From Phalacrocorax aristotelis (taxonomy: Eukaryota > Chordata > Aves > Suliformes > Phalacrocoracidae), in assembly GCF_949628215.1 (NCBI RefSeq), contig NC_134288.1, positions 6,262,001-6,326,000 of the forward strand: a DNA stretch of 64,000 bases, read 5' to 3'. Position numbers and translations under genes: made by a program. Below are positions 23,016 through 36,400 of the stretch, one piece after another (positions within the stretch are counted from its first letter, which is position 1; each line of letters begins with the position of its first letter). The notes under the pieces were generated by a model, which saw nothing but the letters and a program-made list of their open reading frames with translations, was not told the DNA's origin and ran no database searches.

Positions 23016-26000
23016 TGCTGTAGGGTACCTTTGGATCAGAAAGTTTCTTGTAAGTAAGCACCATTTGTGTCTCAGTTTCTACTTTCAAACTCAAAACGGT
23101 GGAAAAGCACAACGTACTGGAATTTGAAGACTGTCATGTCCTCTCCTTTGTACACCTGTACTGCTAAGTAAAAGCATCAAGGAATGAGCTCAAAGCCTGG
23201 GTTGTCATAGTCCTCACAAGTTAGTTGCTATCTCACAGTCAGGCTTGCCTTTGGCCCATGGAAAAACAAATAAGCTCTAACCTTCGGCGTGGGTACAAGC
23301 CAGCCTGTGTCCCTTGGCCTCAGGATTAGGACTTTGCTCTCTGTGTGTCTTCTATTTAGCAGAAGAGTTAGCAGCCATGGACTCATTACCGTAAGATCTG
23401 AGCTCTTCGATTTTTTTCGTTGCATCTATTCTTTGAATCACTCTAAGAGGATAAGGAAGGAATTGGTACCTCATTTAAAGGAGGCAAGAGTGATGCAGAT
23501 AGTGACATCTTCGAAGTACATACGAATTTTGCCATTTAATATTGCAGACCGTAGCTGACACTAGGAGCTCAAGCTTAGATCAAATCAAGATCAGATGTAA
23601 CTTTCTAAAACAGTTAGGAAGAATAGTGCCCCACCTATATCGAAAAGATGAGAGGTGGGAGCAAGTAGCCTGCCCCAAGTCTTACAGGGGGTTTTTTCAG
23701 ATTAGGGACAGGAGAGAAATCCCATTGACCACAGCACCTTTTTTCATTCCCAAGGCTCATCTTTGTTTGCCCAAACAAAGGGCCAAGCCATTCCTCTGTG
23801 ACTTCAAATGGTTTTCTCTCACTCAGTGTTGGGACTTCAGGCCAGGATGTTGTATATATTGAAGCCTTTATATTTTGTGCAATCATTGGTGGTGTTGCTA
23901 TTTTGTGCTTTGCACAGTTTCTTTTCTTTGGAGTCACTCTCAAAACTCTTCGATTTTTTTTATCTCGGTACCCTATAGGATTTTTTTGCTGCATTTGCGT
24001 TCTGATTTTTTTTTTCTGAAAAGTGTCTTAATGAAAAATACGTACCAGAATGCTCCATGTGAATAGCCTCCAATGCTGAAGATCAATACCAGTTTATTTG
24101 ATCACTGACAGCAAATGCTCTTTCAATTAAGCAGGTCACATAAATAACTTTCTGGTTCCAACATTATTTGGAAAGGTTGAGTGTGAAATAAATGCGATTG
24201 GGTTCATAGCAGAAGTCCCTCAAAAGGTTTGGAGTGAAAAGCCACCTAAGTACTTGGATGCTGATCTTTGCTTTATCAGGATGGCCTAAGACAGCCAAAC
24301 TGGGTTTAGAAATCTCTGTAGAATACACTTTTGTACAGATTTTCAGCACTTTGCTGATTTTAAGAAAGATGGAGTTTCCTTATTAAAAACTTTTCATATA
24401 GTTATTGGCATCTTATTGGTTGTACCAGCTATAAACACAATATAGCACACCCTAAAATTAAAATGTGTGCATTTGTGTGTCTTCACCCCTCTTTCTTTAC
24501 ATAACTCTAAAAAAGTCCCATTCTGCCTCTGCACAAGGCTTCAGCTCAGTGGTGTTTCATCCCTCCAGGTTTCACTCATTCTTATGGCCATGCTCGTCTG
24601 TGTCTCCCAGCCTGGTGAAGGGTTTATGCTCGCAGCAACGTAACCTCTCTGCATGTAACTATAGACACAGGCTGACATTGAAAATGCCAGGCCAGACTCA
24701 GGCATGGTATAAAGTCATAGTTCACTGAAATCAGTCTTGTGTCAAGTGAGGATAGCATCCTTACAACAAACAGATACATAACAATGCATGAAGAATACGC
24801 TGAAAAAAGTGGAAAGCTACAAACGACACTTCATTATTGAAAGCTTGGAAAAATAAAGTCTGTACAGAAGAAATAACAAGAAATCCGTATTTCACAGTAG
24901 GCACCTGAACCAAACAGTGAGGATTAACGATCTTTAGGAGTGTCCAATATTCAAATCAAAATCTAGCATAAACTTTTGCAGTTATCCCTAATTCACAAAT
25001 ATTGTAAGCCCAAAACTTGATCAAAGCCCTTTTGGACATTTGGTTGTTCACAAAGCAATAGGAATGGTGCTTGTTTCATTTGAGGTTGGCTCTGCAAATG
25101 GTGCTGCTGTCCTTTCCCCTTTAATTTTTCCAATACTTGGTTTCTGTGGAACAAGTTGTGGGGGGAGAAACAGATTTTACAGCTGCTGAGAAAAAGATCA
25201 GAGGCATCAACCTTGTTTAAAAATTCCACAATCAATTTAGGAAAAAAACAGTAAAACCCCAGGAAACTCCCCAACTTCACTAAGAAGTCTTCAGTTCAAA
25301 GATAGCTGTTCTAGAAGGAATCCACAGGATCTGCCTGTCAATAGGTTTCTTAGAGGAAGAAGAAATGTTGGGTTGTTTTTTGGTTTCTTTTTTTCCTTTC
25401 TCTGCCGTTGAGCGACAACTTTATAACTGCAGAACAAGGTGAAACTACTAACAGGGGCTGGTGGGAGAGGAGGATCAGAGAGGAAGGGAGTTCATGTCCT
25501 GAGGATGACTTGCCTTTGTGAACTGTTGCTGTTGATCTCTCAGCTGCTGAAGGTTAGATGAAAATAACAATCTTCCATATCTTAGGGTCCATATCTGCAG
25601 GGTCTGAGCAATGCCAGGTTGCAAGAAGCAGCTTGCTGTGCTTTAGACCCTCAACTCTTGGTTGTTGTAATATGACTTTAATGTCACCCCAAGAAGTGTT
25701 AAATGGGCTTAATTGTTCAAAATCAATACACTTACAGGTATAGAGCAATAGGTTTCTAGAGCAGTTCCTGAAAAAGTTCTGTAAGAAATATCTGAGGTGA
25801 TATATCACTTGTTTTTATTTTCCTACCTCTTAAAAACATACCCCTCAATAATAGAGTATCTACAGATTTAAGTTTCCTAAATCACTGTGCTGGGGCACTG
25901 GGGCTTGGATGTCTTAGCCACAGGAGCTAGGGTCTTCAGCCATACTAGTGCGAAGCAAAGGTCCGGTGTGCCCAATGCTCACTTACATGTTGCGGAGGAA

Positions 26001-26029
26001 AGACTGCAAGAACAAGGCACTTGGTGAGT
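23016..26029. other. Noncoding DNA between two halves of an old repeat
   Basis: No gene recognised. At 23640-23690 GCAAGTAGCCTGCCCCAAGTC resembles the minus strand of MIR ('gtgacttgcccaaggtcacacag'), a weak single-block match. The ORF at 23798-24019 encodes a hydrophobic peptide only because the DNA is T-rich. ORFs up to 119 codons (23635-23994, minus) show no domain. Confidence 0.45.
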
Positions 26030-26295
26030 GTCGATCTCAGCATATCCTCCCCATTTCTAGTCATCTGCAGCTAGTGGCAATAATGTTTAACAGTCCTTGC
26101 TGTGTTTGTCCTCTGGGATTTAAGTCAGTTTCTGAACCAACTGGTACTTTTGGCCTCAGCGATGTCCTGCGGACGTGAGTTCCACCCTTCAATTATACAC
26201 TTCATGAACCAAAAAAAAAAATATTTTTTTTTCATTTTAGCTCTTACATTATGAGTAACAGTGAGTAATGCAGCTATGGCTACGATTCGTTATTA
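26030..26295 (+). repeat. Ancient amniote interspersed repeat, 3' part
   Basis: A long run of ordered similarity to the same old repeat as at 22.86-23.0 kb: AATAATGTTTAACAGTCCTTGC, CTTTTGGCCTCAGCGATGTC, CTGCGGACGTGAGTTCCACC, CAATTATACACTTCATGAA, then an A11/T9 tract and AGCTCTTACATTATGAGTAA, CAGTGAGTAAT. These match the 'ttttggcctcacaacatcctgtggcaatgagttccacaggttaattat...' and 'cttgtgttatgagaa' parts. Same orientation as the 5' part, and in the right order. The A11TAT9 junction (26211-26232) has expanded inside it. Confidence 0.55.
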
Positions 26296-26689
26296 TCTCA
26301 GGATTGCTTGGAATACGGGGAGATTAGCTTTGAATCCTCTTTGAGTGCCACTTACCCCAAAAGGCTTTTACTGGTCATGAAAAACCAACGCTGAATGGCA
26401 GCGCACAGAGAAAACACTTAACTTTCCAGCACCGGAATGTGATCTTCTTTGCACAAATGCATGGGGGATGAGTGCTGAATAGAAGCAAAATGAGCATGCA
26501 AATAACCCCATGCACCAACCGATGTTTCAATGCCTGCAGAGCTGGGTGTTCACACAGGACTTTGCTTGCATGCTTGTCTCCAGGCAGTTTGAACGCTGAA
26601 ACTGGCTCAGTGCCAAAGTACATATTCACTTTTGCACATGCACTTAAAGAAAAACAACCCTTCCTGAGGATCAGCCTGACGTGTTGAAT

Positions 26690-26885
26690 AGCGCACCTGG
26701 CTGTGAGTCAAGAGGCATGAGATTGACTCCAGCTTGGTTACTTATGGAAGCTCTGTTCGCCTCAGTTTCCCCTCTTCCTATCTGCTCATTTTTTCTAGTT
26801 TGACTGGAAATTCTTTTGAGCTGGCATAATCTCTCTTTATGTGTTCAGCACCATGGGGATGAGATCTCAGCAGGGAAAGGGACAC
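26690..26885 (+). repeat. MIR-like SINE relic with conserved tail
   Basis: The order of blocks matches an amniote CORE-SINE: ATAGCGCACCTGGCTGTGAG, CATGAGATTGACTCCAGCTT, CTGTTCGCCTCAGTTTCCCC, then a tail TTGACTGGAAATTCTTTTGAG, TATGTGTTCAGCACCATGGGG, ATGAGATCTCAGCAGGG. The tail resembles 'tgtaagctctttggggcagggactgtctc...cagcacaatggggtcctgatctcagctgggg' of old reptile/bird repeats. Plus strand. Confidence 0.55.
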
Positions 26886-26889
26886 ACTA

Positions 26890-27160
26890 CCCTAATCCAA
26901 ATCATAATAATGACAATTGTATGGAATTGATGGGCTTTTCTAAAATTTCCCTGTCACTAACTTTTATACCACCCATCACAGCTGCAAATTCCTAAAGTGA
27001 CAGCACCTATTGCCCTGCCATTATTATGCATAATAATAATTTAACTAAAATAGCAACAGAAAATGTACATTACACAAAATGAATTTAAATTGATTTTTTT
27101 CTTCTTTCTCAAAGCTTATTACTAATTGGTATTTTTAGAGCAGAGATTCATTTTCATACA
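26890..27160. promoter_or_regulatory. Candidate conserved noncoding element
   Basis: AT-rich unique DNA between two repeat relics: ATCATAATAATGACAATTGT, CCATTATTATGCATAATAAT, AATTTAACTAAAATAGC and ATTACTAATTGGTATTTTTAG. The palindromic ATTATGCATAAT core (27022-27033) is an octamer/POU-like site. No open frame. Inference from composition only. Confidence 0.25.
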
Positions 27161-27164
27161 CTAA

Positions 27165-27440
27165 AATTAATGGGCCGTATCAGCGGGTGTGAATCAGGAT
27201 AGCTCCAGTGAATTCAATGGGTCCTATATCATTTGCCACAGCAGAGAATCTCACCTATTATTCCAAAGAGCATTTTCTCTTTTTTAACTCACAAAGTAAT
27301 TGCATTTTCAGTCTTATGTCCTGATTCTGAAAATAATTGTGCAAGACATTAACTTTACGTAGGTAAGAAGCACTGCCATTGCAGCTACTCATATGAAGGA
27401 AGTTATGGTTTTGCAGGATCAGACCTTAAAACGCAAATGA
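27165..27440. repeat. Ancient palindromic amniote repeats (two adjacent units)
   Basis: The left unit (27165-27265) carries GGGTGTGAATCAGGATAGCT, CCAGTGAATTCAATGGGTCC, like the common 'ggtgtaaatcaggagtaactccactgaagtcaatgg' repeat. The right unit (about 27318-27425) begins TGTCCTGATTCTGAAAATAA and TTAACTTTACGTAGGTAAGA, and ends AAGTTATGGTTTTGCAGGAT, CAGACC. Its two ends are rough inverted copies (TGATTCTGAAAA versus the reverse complement TGATCCTGCAAAA). That is the layout of the old amniote element 'tcctgatcctgcaaacacttatgcacatgcttaactttacgcacgtgagtagtcccattgac...'. Both are highly diverged. Confidence 0.5.
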
Positions 27441-30400
27441 AACCATTGCAAAATCTAATGTGTTCATAGTAATATTTTACAAACGGCACCACCCAATATG
27501 TAGCCTGTCCTAACACCTCAAATTTCTGCCAATTATGTTGTACAGTGAAATGGCAGAAATGAGATTATTTAGGTTGCCTAATACTTTTTATTTATTATAA
27601 AAGAATCTGCACTTTTTTCCTCTGGAAACTCTGTCTCCCACATTGTCTGCAGCAAGTCTTTGAAATTCAGCAGGGGGATAACCTTTGGATTAAAGATGTG
27701 CTTTCTTCCTTAGCTCCCAAGAAATTCCAACTCTAGTTTTGCTGAGATAAAGTGTTTTGAAATAGCCAATTCGCTTCTTGCTAGAAAATTTGGCAATGAG
27801 TACTGATTGAAATAGGACTTTAGAAGACTTGCTCTTCCCCCCCCACCCCAACCAAGAAAAAAAATCCTTTGCGGCTGGGTGTCCTGGATCTCCAATGTGA
27901 TGTGTGTTAGCTGGTGTGCTAACAGTCCGAGGTTAAATGCTACTGATGGTGCACAAAGAATGGTGTTATCGCAAGTTCTTTACACAACAGGAAAAGAACC
28001 CTTTTAAGTAACAAAAAGAAAAAATTTTAGGTCACAAAATTAAGCAATAAAAATATAAGAATTATTAGATCTTCAGGATCCTATATTATCCTGCCAGTTT
28101 AACAACAATACTACACACAGAGTCTTCGATACCAGGATCATGGCCCTCCTTACCACAGACAAAATACTGTGTGTGTACAATGGGCACAATTAACATCGTA
28201 TGGGCTTGCATTTACCATGGAGATAACACTTTTTTCCTAGTTTTTGTATGTAATATATACATTACCATGTACTTTGTGTTTTTTTCTGCTCTGAGGCAAA
28301 TTGAGTTTGACATTTATACAAGAAGCAATAAAACTGATGCAGTCAAAGTATATTCCTAAAACAAGTTCAGCAATGTCTCTTTCAAACTACGTTTGAGTTA
28401 GTGGAATAAATGCCTTTTCATGTTTGCAGTTGAAGTACCGGCCAATTCTGCCAAATGGTTTTTGGAAAATTGCCTTCAGAATTGACTTTCCCTGGGGAAG
28501 ATTTGCTTCTATGGAAAGCAGAGATACTGGGAGAATATGAAAGAGAAAGAGACCAAAAGGGAAGGCAGAGGGAATAGGTTAAAGGCTAACCTTAAACAGG
28601 TGGCTTTCATTTCTCTTTGCCCAAATTGTTCTATAAACTTTCTGGTTAACTACAGCAAATTTCATTTTAGCAAGAGCAGTTCCATGCTAATCCAGCTTTG
28701 CTATTACCTCAGCTCAGGTTGGGTGTTTCTCTCTGGGCTTCCCATTTCTCAAGAGCAAATGCAAGTTTGGGAGTCTTGAAATTCCAATTCAGCTTATCCA
28801 TCTGTGAATCCTGAATAATTTTGAGTCCCATGGATTTGCTTCATCTAAAAAGGGAAAGGTGAGGGCTTTTTTCAGCAAGCAGTTGATGTTAGCTGACTTG
28901 AAGAGAGGCGCCAGTTTGGATTCCCTGTTTCCCTACATAGCTATTTCCCTCCCCCATCTAAAAATGTGCAGAACAGGTACCCTTTTCTCCAGTTAGCTTA
29001 ATCTATGGTGCTACCTGAAGAAGAATACCTACATAGGACAATACAATAGCTATTGAGGTATGGTTTAGTTCACATATAGCCATTTTGGGCTACTTTACAA
29101 GTTGGCAAGCTTTGGGAATCAGCAAGCAGTAATTGTACAGGGAAGGAATCTGCTCTATTTCATATGTGTTAAATGATATTTCCTAGTCCATCTATGGGTG
29201 ACCTGACAGAAGAAAACATATTGCAAATATATGTGTCATATACAATAGACCCCAATAAATATCTTCGGTAATACATAGCATTTTCCATCTTGCATTTTGG
29301 AGGCGACACTTCAGCAGAATAATTTTGCACATACTGCAATTTTCTGACGCTCCAGTTTGGCACTCGGGGGTGCAGACCATCTACTGCAACATGATGTCTT
29401 CAACTCAGTTGGCACAGCTCATCAAAAAAGGTTCCAGTGAGGATTCCTACTGTCAGTGTCCGCACCATAATTTCTGTTCTGCTGCACTGGCACCATCCCT
29501 GAACATGCATGTACATACTGCCCAGTTGTAGCACTTGCTCTGTATCATTTGCTGCTTGCAGTTCCTGAATACCCAGAGACCACTGTGGCTTTAGCCCCTA
29601 ACTCCTTGAGATTTCCTTTGGGGTGTTGAGGCACAGCTCCTTTCTGCTCCTCAGACCATGTGAAGGGAACAGCGCCCACCCTTGAGTCTCTGGCTGTTAC
29701 ACCTGACATCTTGGGTTTGCGATGGCACCCATGAAACCGATACAAGCAGCTAGGAAAGGAGGAGGGAGTTTATTTTTAGGTTGCACCAGGAAAACAGCTG
29801 CAGAATTTTCTTAGTGGCAAAAGAGCTCTCACAGGACAGAGGGAGACCTACCTTATTGCCTCAAAATTTTCCCCTCTGAAGAGTTTCAACTTTTCAAGAC
29901 TCCCCCTGTGCAAACCTCCTGCTCACGTACACTGATGAACGTAACTCTAGAGCATCATGGAGGAAACCAGAACTATTTTTATTTTTGGTTGAGTAAACCT
30001 TTAGCATTTAACAGTCAGGTGTTTATTTCACTTCCCAAACTGCCTCCGGCTCCAGTAATGCTTAGCATGATCCTTTTCTGAGGGAGGGGGAGAAAAAAGG
30101 GGATTGAGTTAAATGCTCTCAAAATACAGAGGCCTGAGGAATCACAAACTTGTATCCACTGCCACACATCCCACCTCAGCCCCCCTCCTTCCTCACTTCA
30201 GCCTTCCTTGGAAGGAACCTGACAGGAAATATTTTAGAGGTAGAGAATTTTCAATGAAAATATTATTTCTCCATCTGCCCACTTTTCCGCCCTCACAGGT
30301 TGTATGGCTAAGTGACATTTAGGAATGCGTATCCTGCAGGCCGCGCGGTGGCCTGTCTTCTCACATGTTGCTTTCCCATCAGAAACACATCACAGCACCG

Positions 30401-33400
30401 GGTCCTCCTGCCTCCCAAGTGTCACAGGAGACACTTGACCCTTGGGAACATGTCTGGGCTTTCCAAAGTCATTTCTAATCTCAGTGGCTCTTGTAAATGA
30501 CGGAGGTTGACCCCCTTTTGACGAGCTTCCTTGCAGCCTTCCTGGGAGACACAGGGAGGGTGGGGTCCACCACTGCTCCAGAGCTCTGGGATTAAAAAAG
30601 AAAAAATACCCAAAACCAAACACCATGAAACCTACAGAAAGTTGGCTGATACCGCATGTACGGAGCTATTCAAACCAGATGCTTGCATGCCTTCCTTCCC
30701 ACGCTACCTTACCCACACTGATTCGTTCCTAGCCTGACAGGAAGCTTCAGGTTTTTTGTACCTTGAGCCATTTTCAACAAAAGCCATACCAGGAGAGGGA
30801 CACACATGTGCTACAATGACCTACAAGAGGCTGCACTCAGCAAGAGACATGCTTGCTTCTTCATCCAAAGGCTGCCATGTTGCATTCTTTTTCTCCTTGG
30901 GTAGGCTAAATCTATTCCAGCTGGTTAGGCAGTGTTAAGGCAGCATGGCTTGACAAATAGCATGTGCCTAAGAGGGAAAACAAACATGACTGAAGTTAAT
31001 TTGTGTTGGAAATTAACATTATGGGGAAAATGAGCAATATCTGGACACATTTCAGCTGTCCCACTATTCCATTTTTGAATTGTTTTTTTGAAAAAATATC
31101 TCTAGCCTGTGTCTAACTCTGCTGTGCCATGTTCCTCAGGTCAGGAGAACTCCATGTTCTACCTCAAGTCTCCTCCATCTAAGCCCCTCATTCCTAAATC
31201 TTGGTTGTGAAACTGCATCCTTATCACTATATCTAACTCACTCTCAGTCAAATATTACCAGTGGTTCTAACTGGGACACTGTAATTTTAACTTATCCTAC
31301 CCATGACAACATAGGCTTCTTGGAGCAGCAGTTACAAGCAAGGTTGTAGCAGATGAGGGAGGAACTCCTTTCCCAGAACCCAACTGAATCCATCTAGCTT
31401 GTCAAGAAGGAGGTCAGGTCCAGAAAAAGTATTTTCTCCTTTTTTTTTTTTTTTTTTTGGAGTAAGTCTGAAAGTCAAGGTCAGATGTTTAAAGATGGCT
31501 TTACTGCAGCAACCAAGGGTTTTTTTTGAAGCTGACCATCTCAAACCATACATCAGCAAGTGGTTCAAGTTTTTAGAGCTCTGAACATGCCCTGATATTA
31601 GGCAAATCTGAAGCGTTCAGCTATTGACTATAAACCTGCAGCTGAGGGCCCCGCAAGCCAAGTATGCCAAAGGATCCTAATGAAGCAGATAATCTGGACT
31701 ACCATTTTGATAGGCTCCAGGAAAGCAGGAAATACTCAGCCCAGACTTGCTAAACAGTAATCACTTTGCCAGTGTTTCTGTTTGTTTTTACTTTAACTGC
31801 TGATTGCGCTTAGCCACTTATTCCCGCTTCTCCTCAAGTCCCTTGGCAATTCCTGTCTTACAGTTAGAGCCTGGTCACACTCACACTTGACTCAACAAAA
31901 TAAAGTGGTGTGAAAACTTCTAATAGAGGAGGCTGCAAAACATAAAAAATCCTACCCCCCAAATTACCAATTAATGATATATAAGGCTCAAATCCACAGC
32001 CTTATATTCTAATAATTCCATGGGATCTCACTGGTCAGATATCCAGCCAGATCAATGTTTCATACCCAGATGTTATGTTTCCATGTTATTTTTTATATCA
32101 TTAGTGAATGCACAGGGTTCTTGTGCCTACCCTGGCTGTACGATGCAGCTGCTGTGCTGTACACTGGACCAGCAAAATGATTTAATCTAGAAAGAACCAA
32201 GGAAAGGTTTGTTTGTTTGCATCCACAGGCTGACGCAGCAGCACAAGGAAGAAGAAAGAGCTGTGGCAGAGGGGTGGGACTAAAGAGGGGGTCCTGGGGG
32301 AGCTTCTGACCCCACATCACTCACATCTGTGCTGTGGTGTTTTGCCATCGTGCCTGGCCCTTTTGCACCCAGATTATGTTAGCCAGTACAATTAAAGATA
32401 TAGGAAAGACATGTTAACAATTTTCTTGTTGGAAACTTATAAGGTTTTTATTCATTGTCTTTTGCTCTCTGATAAATATGGTTACTCATTGACAAAAGTT
32501 TGAAGCTTGATGGCTTTTTGTAATGAGTAAGGAGTAGAAAAATCCCTTCAGTTTGTTACATAAGTTAATCAGAAAGGTGATCAACCACATAAACACATAC
32601 ACCCCCACCCCTTCCCATACCCATGCATTAGCTCACAGCTGTGTGGATATAGGCTTTGAGAGCTGAATAACCCATTAATCTCCATGTGGAAAATCAATAC
32701 ATTGAAAATAATTAGCTGGGTATGGGAAGAAGCAAAGAATCAGACAGCTGTTACTTAAAGCATGACTTAGGCATGTAGAAACAAGGTATAACAAGACATG
32801 CAGAAAAGGGAGGGGAGAAGGACAGAGGGACATGAAAGAAAGAATAGAGCAGTGAATCCAAAGGTGTTGAAAAGTGTGTTTATATATAACCCATTCTAAG
32901 TAACTCCATACAAGCAGTATTCTTCAGTGAGGGCTGGGGAAGGATCAGAAGGGCTTTTGGAAAGTGCAGCTCACTGGATAAAACTGCTCACTACCAAGGC
33001 TGGAAGGCCTCCAGTAGTCACCAGCAATGGGAAAAGGGAAGAGAATTCCAGCTGCTGTCAACAGGCATTGTCAAGATTATATTTGTTTCCAAGTAGGCAA
33101 ACAGCAGGGTCTGCAATAAGAGTCAGAGAAACAGCAGCAGGATGGACACAAGAATGGGCCACAGTTACCCTGTACAGTCACAGCAGCAGAGACGCTGAAT
33201 AGGTCAGGCAGAATGTGGCCCTCTCCTCCCTCCTGTTTCATGTCACATTGACTTGGTGACAACAACTGATTAAAAACACTCTCCGAGAGAAACAAATTAA
33301 GTGAACAAGAAGAATGTGTCTCACCAGTGGGGAGACAAAAACAACTTAACAGCACGCTGAGACAGATCAGCAATATACCAAACTGTTCATAGCTCAGCTA

Positions 33401-36400
33401 TGACAGATGGTCTCATGAAGGGATATTCCAGCTGAGCTCCTGAATGCATTGTTTTTAGGCTGAGATTTAACACCCATGTCCCTGTCCAAACCAAGGATTC
33501 TAGGTTCAGTTTTGAGTTGTGAAGCATCAGAAATTTTGCTAATTATTTTGCCTTTTTTTCTAATGGTGGGAGCTTCATGAGATCCAATATCACAAAAAAA
33601 TATACAGGACCTGAACTAGAAAACTGCTAGGTAATCTACAGCTCCTAGATGAAATCAGTACAGAGAAAATTCCTTGTTGAGATAGAAGCTGTTTACAAAG
33701 AGAGATTAAAGCAGAAGTACTACAAGCCATATCCAGGGTTATTGGTCTAGGAAAGATGCACATTAATTGGAATGAAACATTTCATTTGGTCAGAAGAAAA
33801 GGTGTCTCCCCTTCCCTGCATGTTGCTGATCAAAACATGAAGCAGGTGCTCAAGTCTGCCAAGAGCCTAAAGCAAGGTCTTTGAGGGGCATTATGGACTT
33901 TGCTATGCCTCATTAGCATTTAATCCAGATTTAACTTCCCCAGGAAAGCCTGCCAAGATCTCTACCAGTCCATCTGAGATGATATGGTAGTGATAAAGCT
34001 CTGCCTGTCTCTAAAGAGACTCCTATAAGTACCCACCCCCAATTCAGTGTGAGATGTACAGCATGTAAGGGGATTCCTCATTTCTATATTCAAGTAAGCA
34101 GTAAATATAGTAACTAGTGTAAAATTGTAGAGAATGAAGGATAGAAAACACAGTTACTTACAAGACTACTCAAGACTCACAGTGCTTCTAGCTAGAGGCT
34201 GGATACAAATAGACAGGGTAGCTTTCCCTCTTTGTAGCTTCAAGCACTGATTAGCTAGTGCTACCACATGCAGTCTCATTACCCTGATTAGATTAAGGTC
34301 AGAAAAGGCCCCACCCAGCTCTAGGCTGACTTTGGAGCTGTGGTTGAGGGCAAGGTCTAGAAGCAGTTGTCTAAAAGCTAGTGGCTCTGCCCCAAACAAT
34401 GAAAGGAGCCAAGTTTTCATGCCCTGGTATTGATATATCCCTGATCTGTAGAGGAGGCTGGTCTTTAATGCAAATTCTCTTGTTAGGTGGGAGTTGCTTT
34501 ATTTATCTACGTGCTCTGCTTTCTCAGGGTAACTCTGCTTTCCTCCTCTTTTAATTTCACTTTCACTGACTGTTCATAGTCTGGAGTTCTGTTTCCACAT
34601 CATTTCAAGCCTCTGAAAAATCACAGTCTAGTCCTTGTAGACCTCTACGAGCATCATAACAGCTAGGACTGTGAGGCAATCGCAGAGGAGCTTAATTCCT
34701 TGCACTTGATCTAATGAAAAGCTTTCTAAATACAATTAGTATCTTCTCGTTACTCTATGCTATCAACTTCTCTTTCAAGATTTAACAACATATCTATGCT
34801 ATTTCTCCTGATTTACAGGAATATTCTTGGGGCCTTATCAAAGTGTGTTCACTACAGGGCAAAAGTCAACTTTATAATCCTTCCAGTGTAAAATCCGTAT
34901 TTTTAGATGTAGCCTAATGACTGGGGAGAGAGACTGCAGTGTATATCGTTCATATCCAATTTGAAATTCAGGGATTTTTGGATGTTTGTTCTCAACCACT
35001 GCAGCCACCTAGACAAGGAAAGGACTTAAATTCCAGGTTGTGGGTTAATCCTTATTCTGGAGCTGTTTTGGCTATTTTAGACAGAGGGAGGAAAGAGAGG
35101 TATTTCATCTTCTCCACTTTCTAAACACAGTGTTTCCCAGGATTTTTCATTTCATTAGGTAGGATGACAATTCCTTCTGCCTTTTCTTTGATATCCAAAG
35201 CTAATATATTTGCCCTTTTCACTTAACTCAAAAGTCTGTATACCTGCACTTCTGTTAAGGGAAGAGATAAAAAGTTGAATACTTTGAAAAGGCTGCTTTT
35301 AATAGTTTGGATGGATCTATCTGACCAGCTACAGAGAACAGGACAAAAAATAAAAAGGGCTGTAATAGGAAATAAAAGGACTTGCCAGGCAAGAAGAGGA
35401 TAAAGAGGCCAGCTGAATTATAAGGATGAAGGCTATGCTAGTTCTCAGCTTGGACTCTGCGCTGTAGGAAATCAGTGAAAATGTGAAAAGAAATCCAACA
35501 GTCTCCAGAGAGTAAATAAACCTGTGATACATGAACCTCATCAAACATAAAAAACAAGGACTAAAAAAGTGGGGGGGGGGCAGGTTGAATTAAGGACTAG
35601 GATGACTTAGGCAAGTATAAGAATGTCAGCAAAGGCTGTATCAGGTGGAGGATGAATTCTGTCCAAATCTAGTTAGCTAAAAAATTGTCACTCAGTCCTC
35701 CACCCCACCTGAAGAGAGGCTGCTTTGGGGGCCAAAGTGAGTCTGGGGTTGGGAAGGCTCCTGTGTCTCTGGTTGGAGCAGTAACTATGCTCAGGATTAT
35801 CCTTTTATTATGTTTCTATTTCACTCTCACTTCAAGCCACTTAGCAAAAATAAAATATAATTAAATTACATGAAAAAAAAAGCCTGGGTAGGAACAAACC
35901 ACCAGAATTCTGCTTCTGAAAAACAGCGAACTCCCCTGATACAGTTCTGTCTCAGTGACAAAGCCCAGGACGTGCTGAAAAGCGCTCCTTGGGAGTGCAA
36001 GTCTGGACAGCTCTGCCAAGCCTGGGGAGCATCAACCGCTCTCCCCAAGCAAGCCAAAGCCCAGCAGTTTCTCAAACAGCAGCCGGTGTCAGGCTGTTAC
36101 TGAACGTACCCTGCTCCTGCACTCCAGCCTCTGGGCAGCAGCACGGCTGCATGTAGAGTCTTGTGGCGGAGGGAAGAGAGAGACAAGAGAGCTCCCAGAC
36201 TGACAAGCAGGTTCTGCGGTTTTGTTTAAGATGCTGAATCAGAGTTTCACCTGGAGGGGAAGTAGAAGGGATGGATCATGGTTGGCAGGTGTCTGCAGGA
36301 ATACTCCGATTCGCCTATCTCTGAGGCTGGCAGACAGCACCGCTTGGCTGGCGCAGTTGTTTCTGCTGCTCCAAAGGCAGTTAACGTCATTGTCAGATGT

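Noticed and set aside
22737..23057. 106-codon plus-strand ORF
   Set aside because: Most of it overlaps an ancient interspersed repeat.
23798..24019. Hydrophobic 73-codon ORF resembling a membrane protein
   Set aside because: Hydrophobicity comes from T-rich DNA; no conserved motif, and the C-terminus is coded by a T run.
31440..31458. T19 tract as Pol III terminator or retrocopy tail
   Set aside because: No A/B box or tRNA/SINE body upstream on the plus strand, and no coding remnant on the minus strand.
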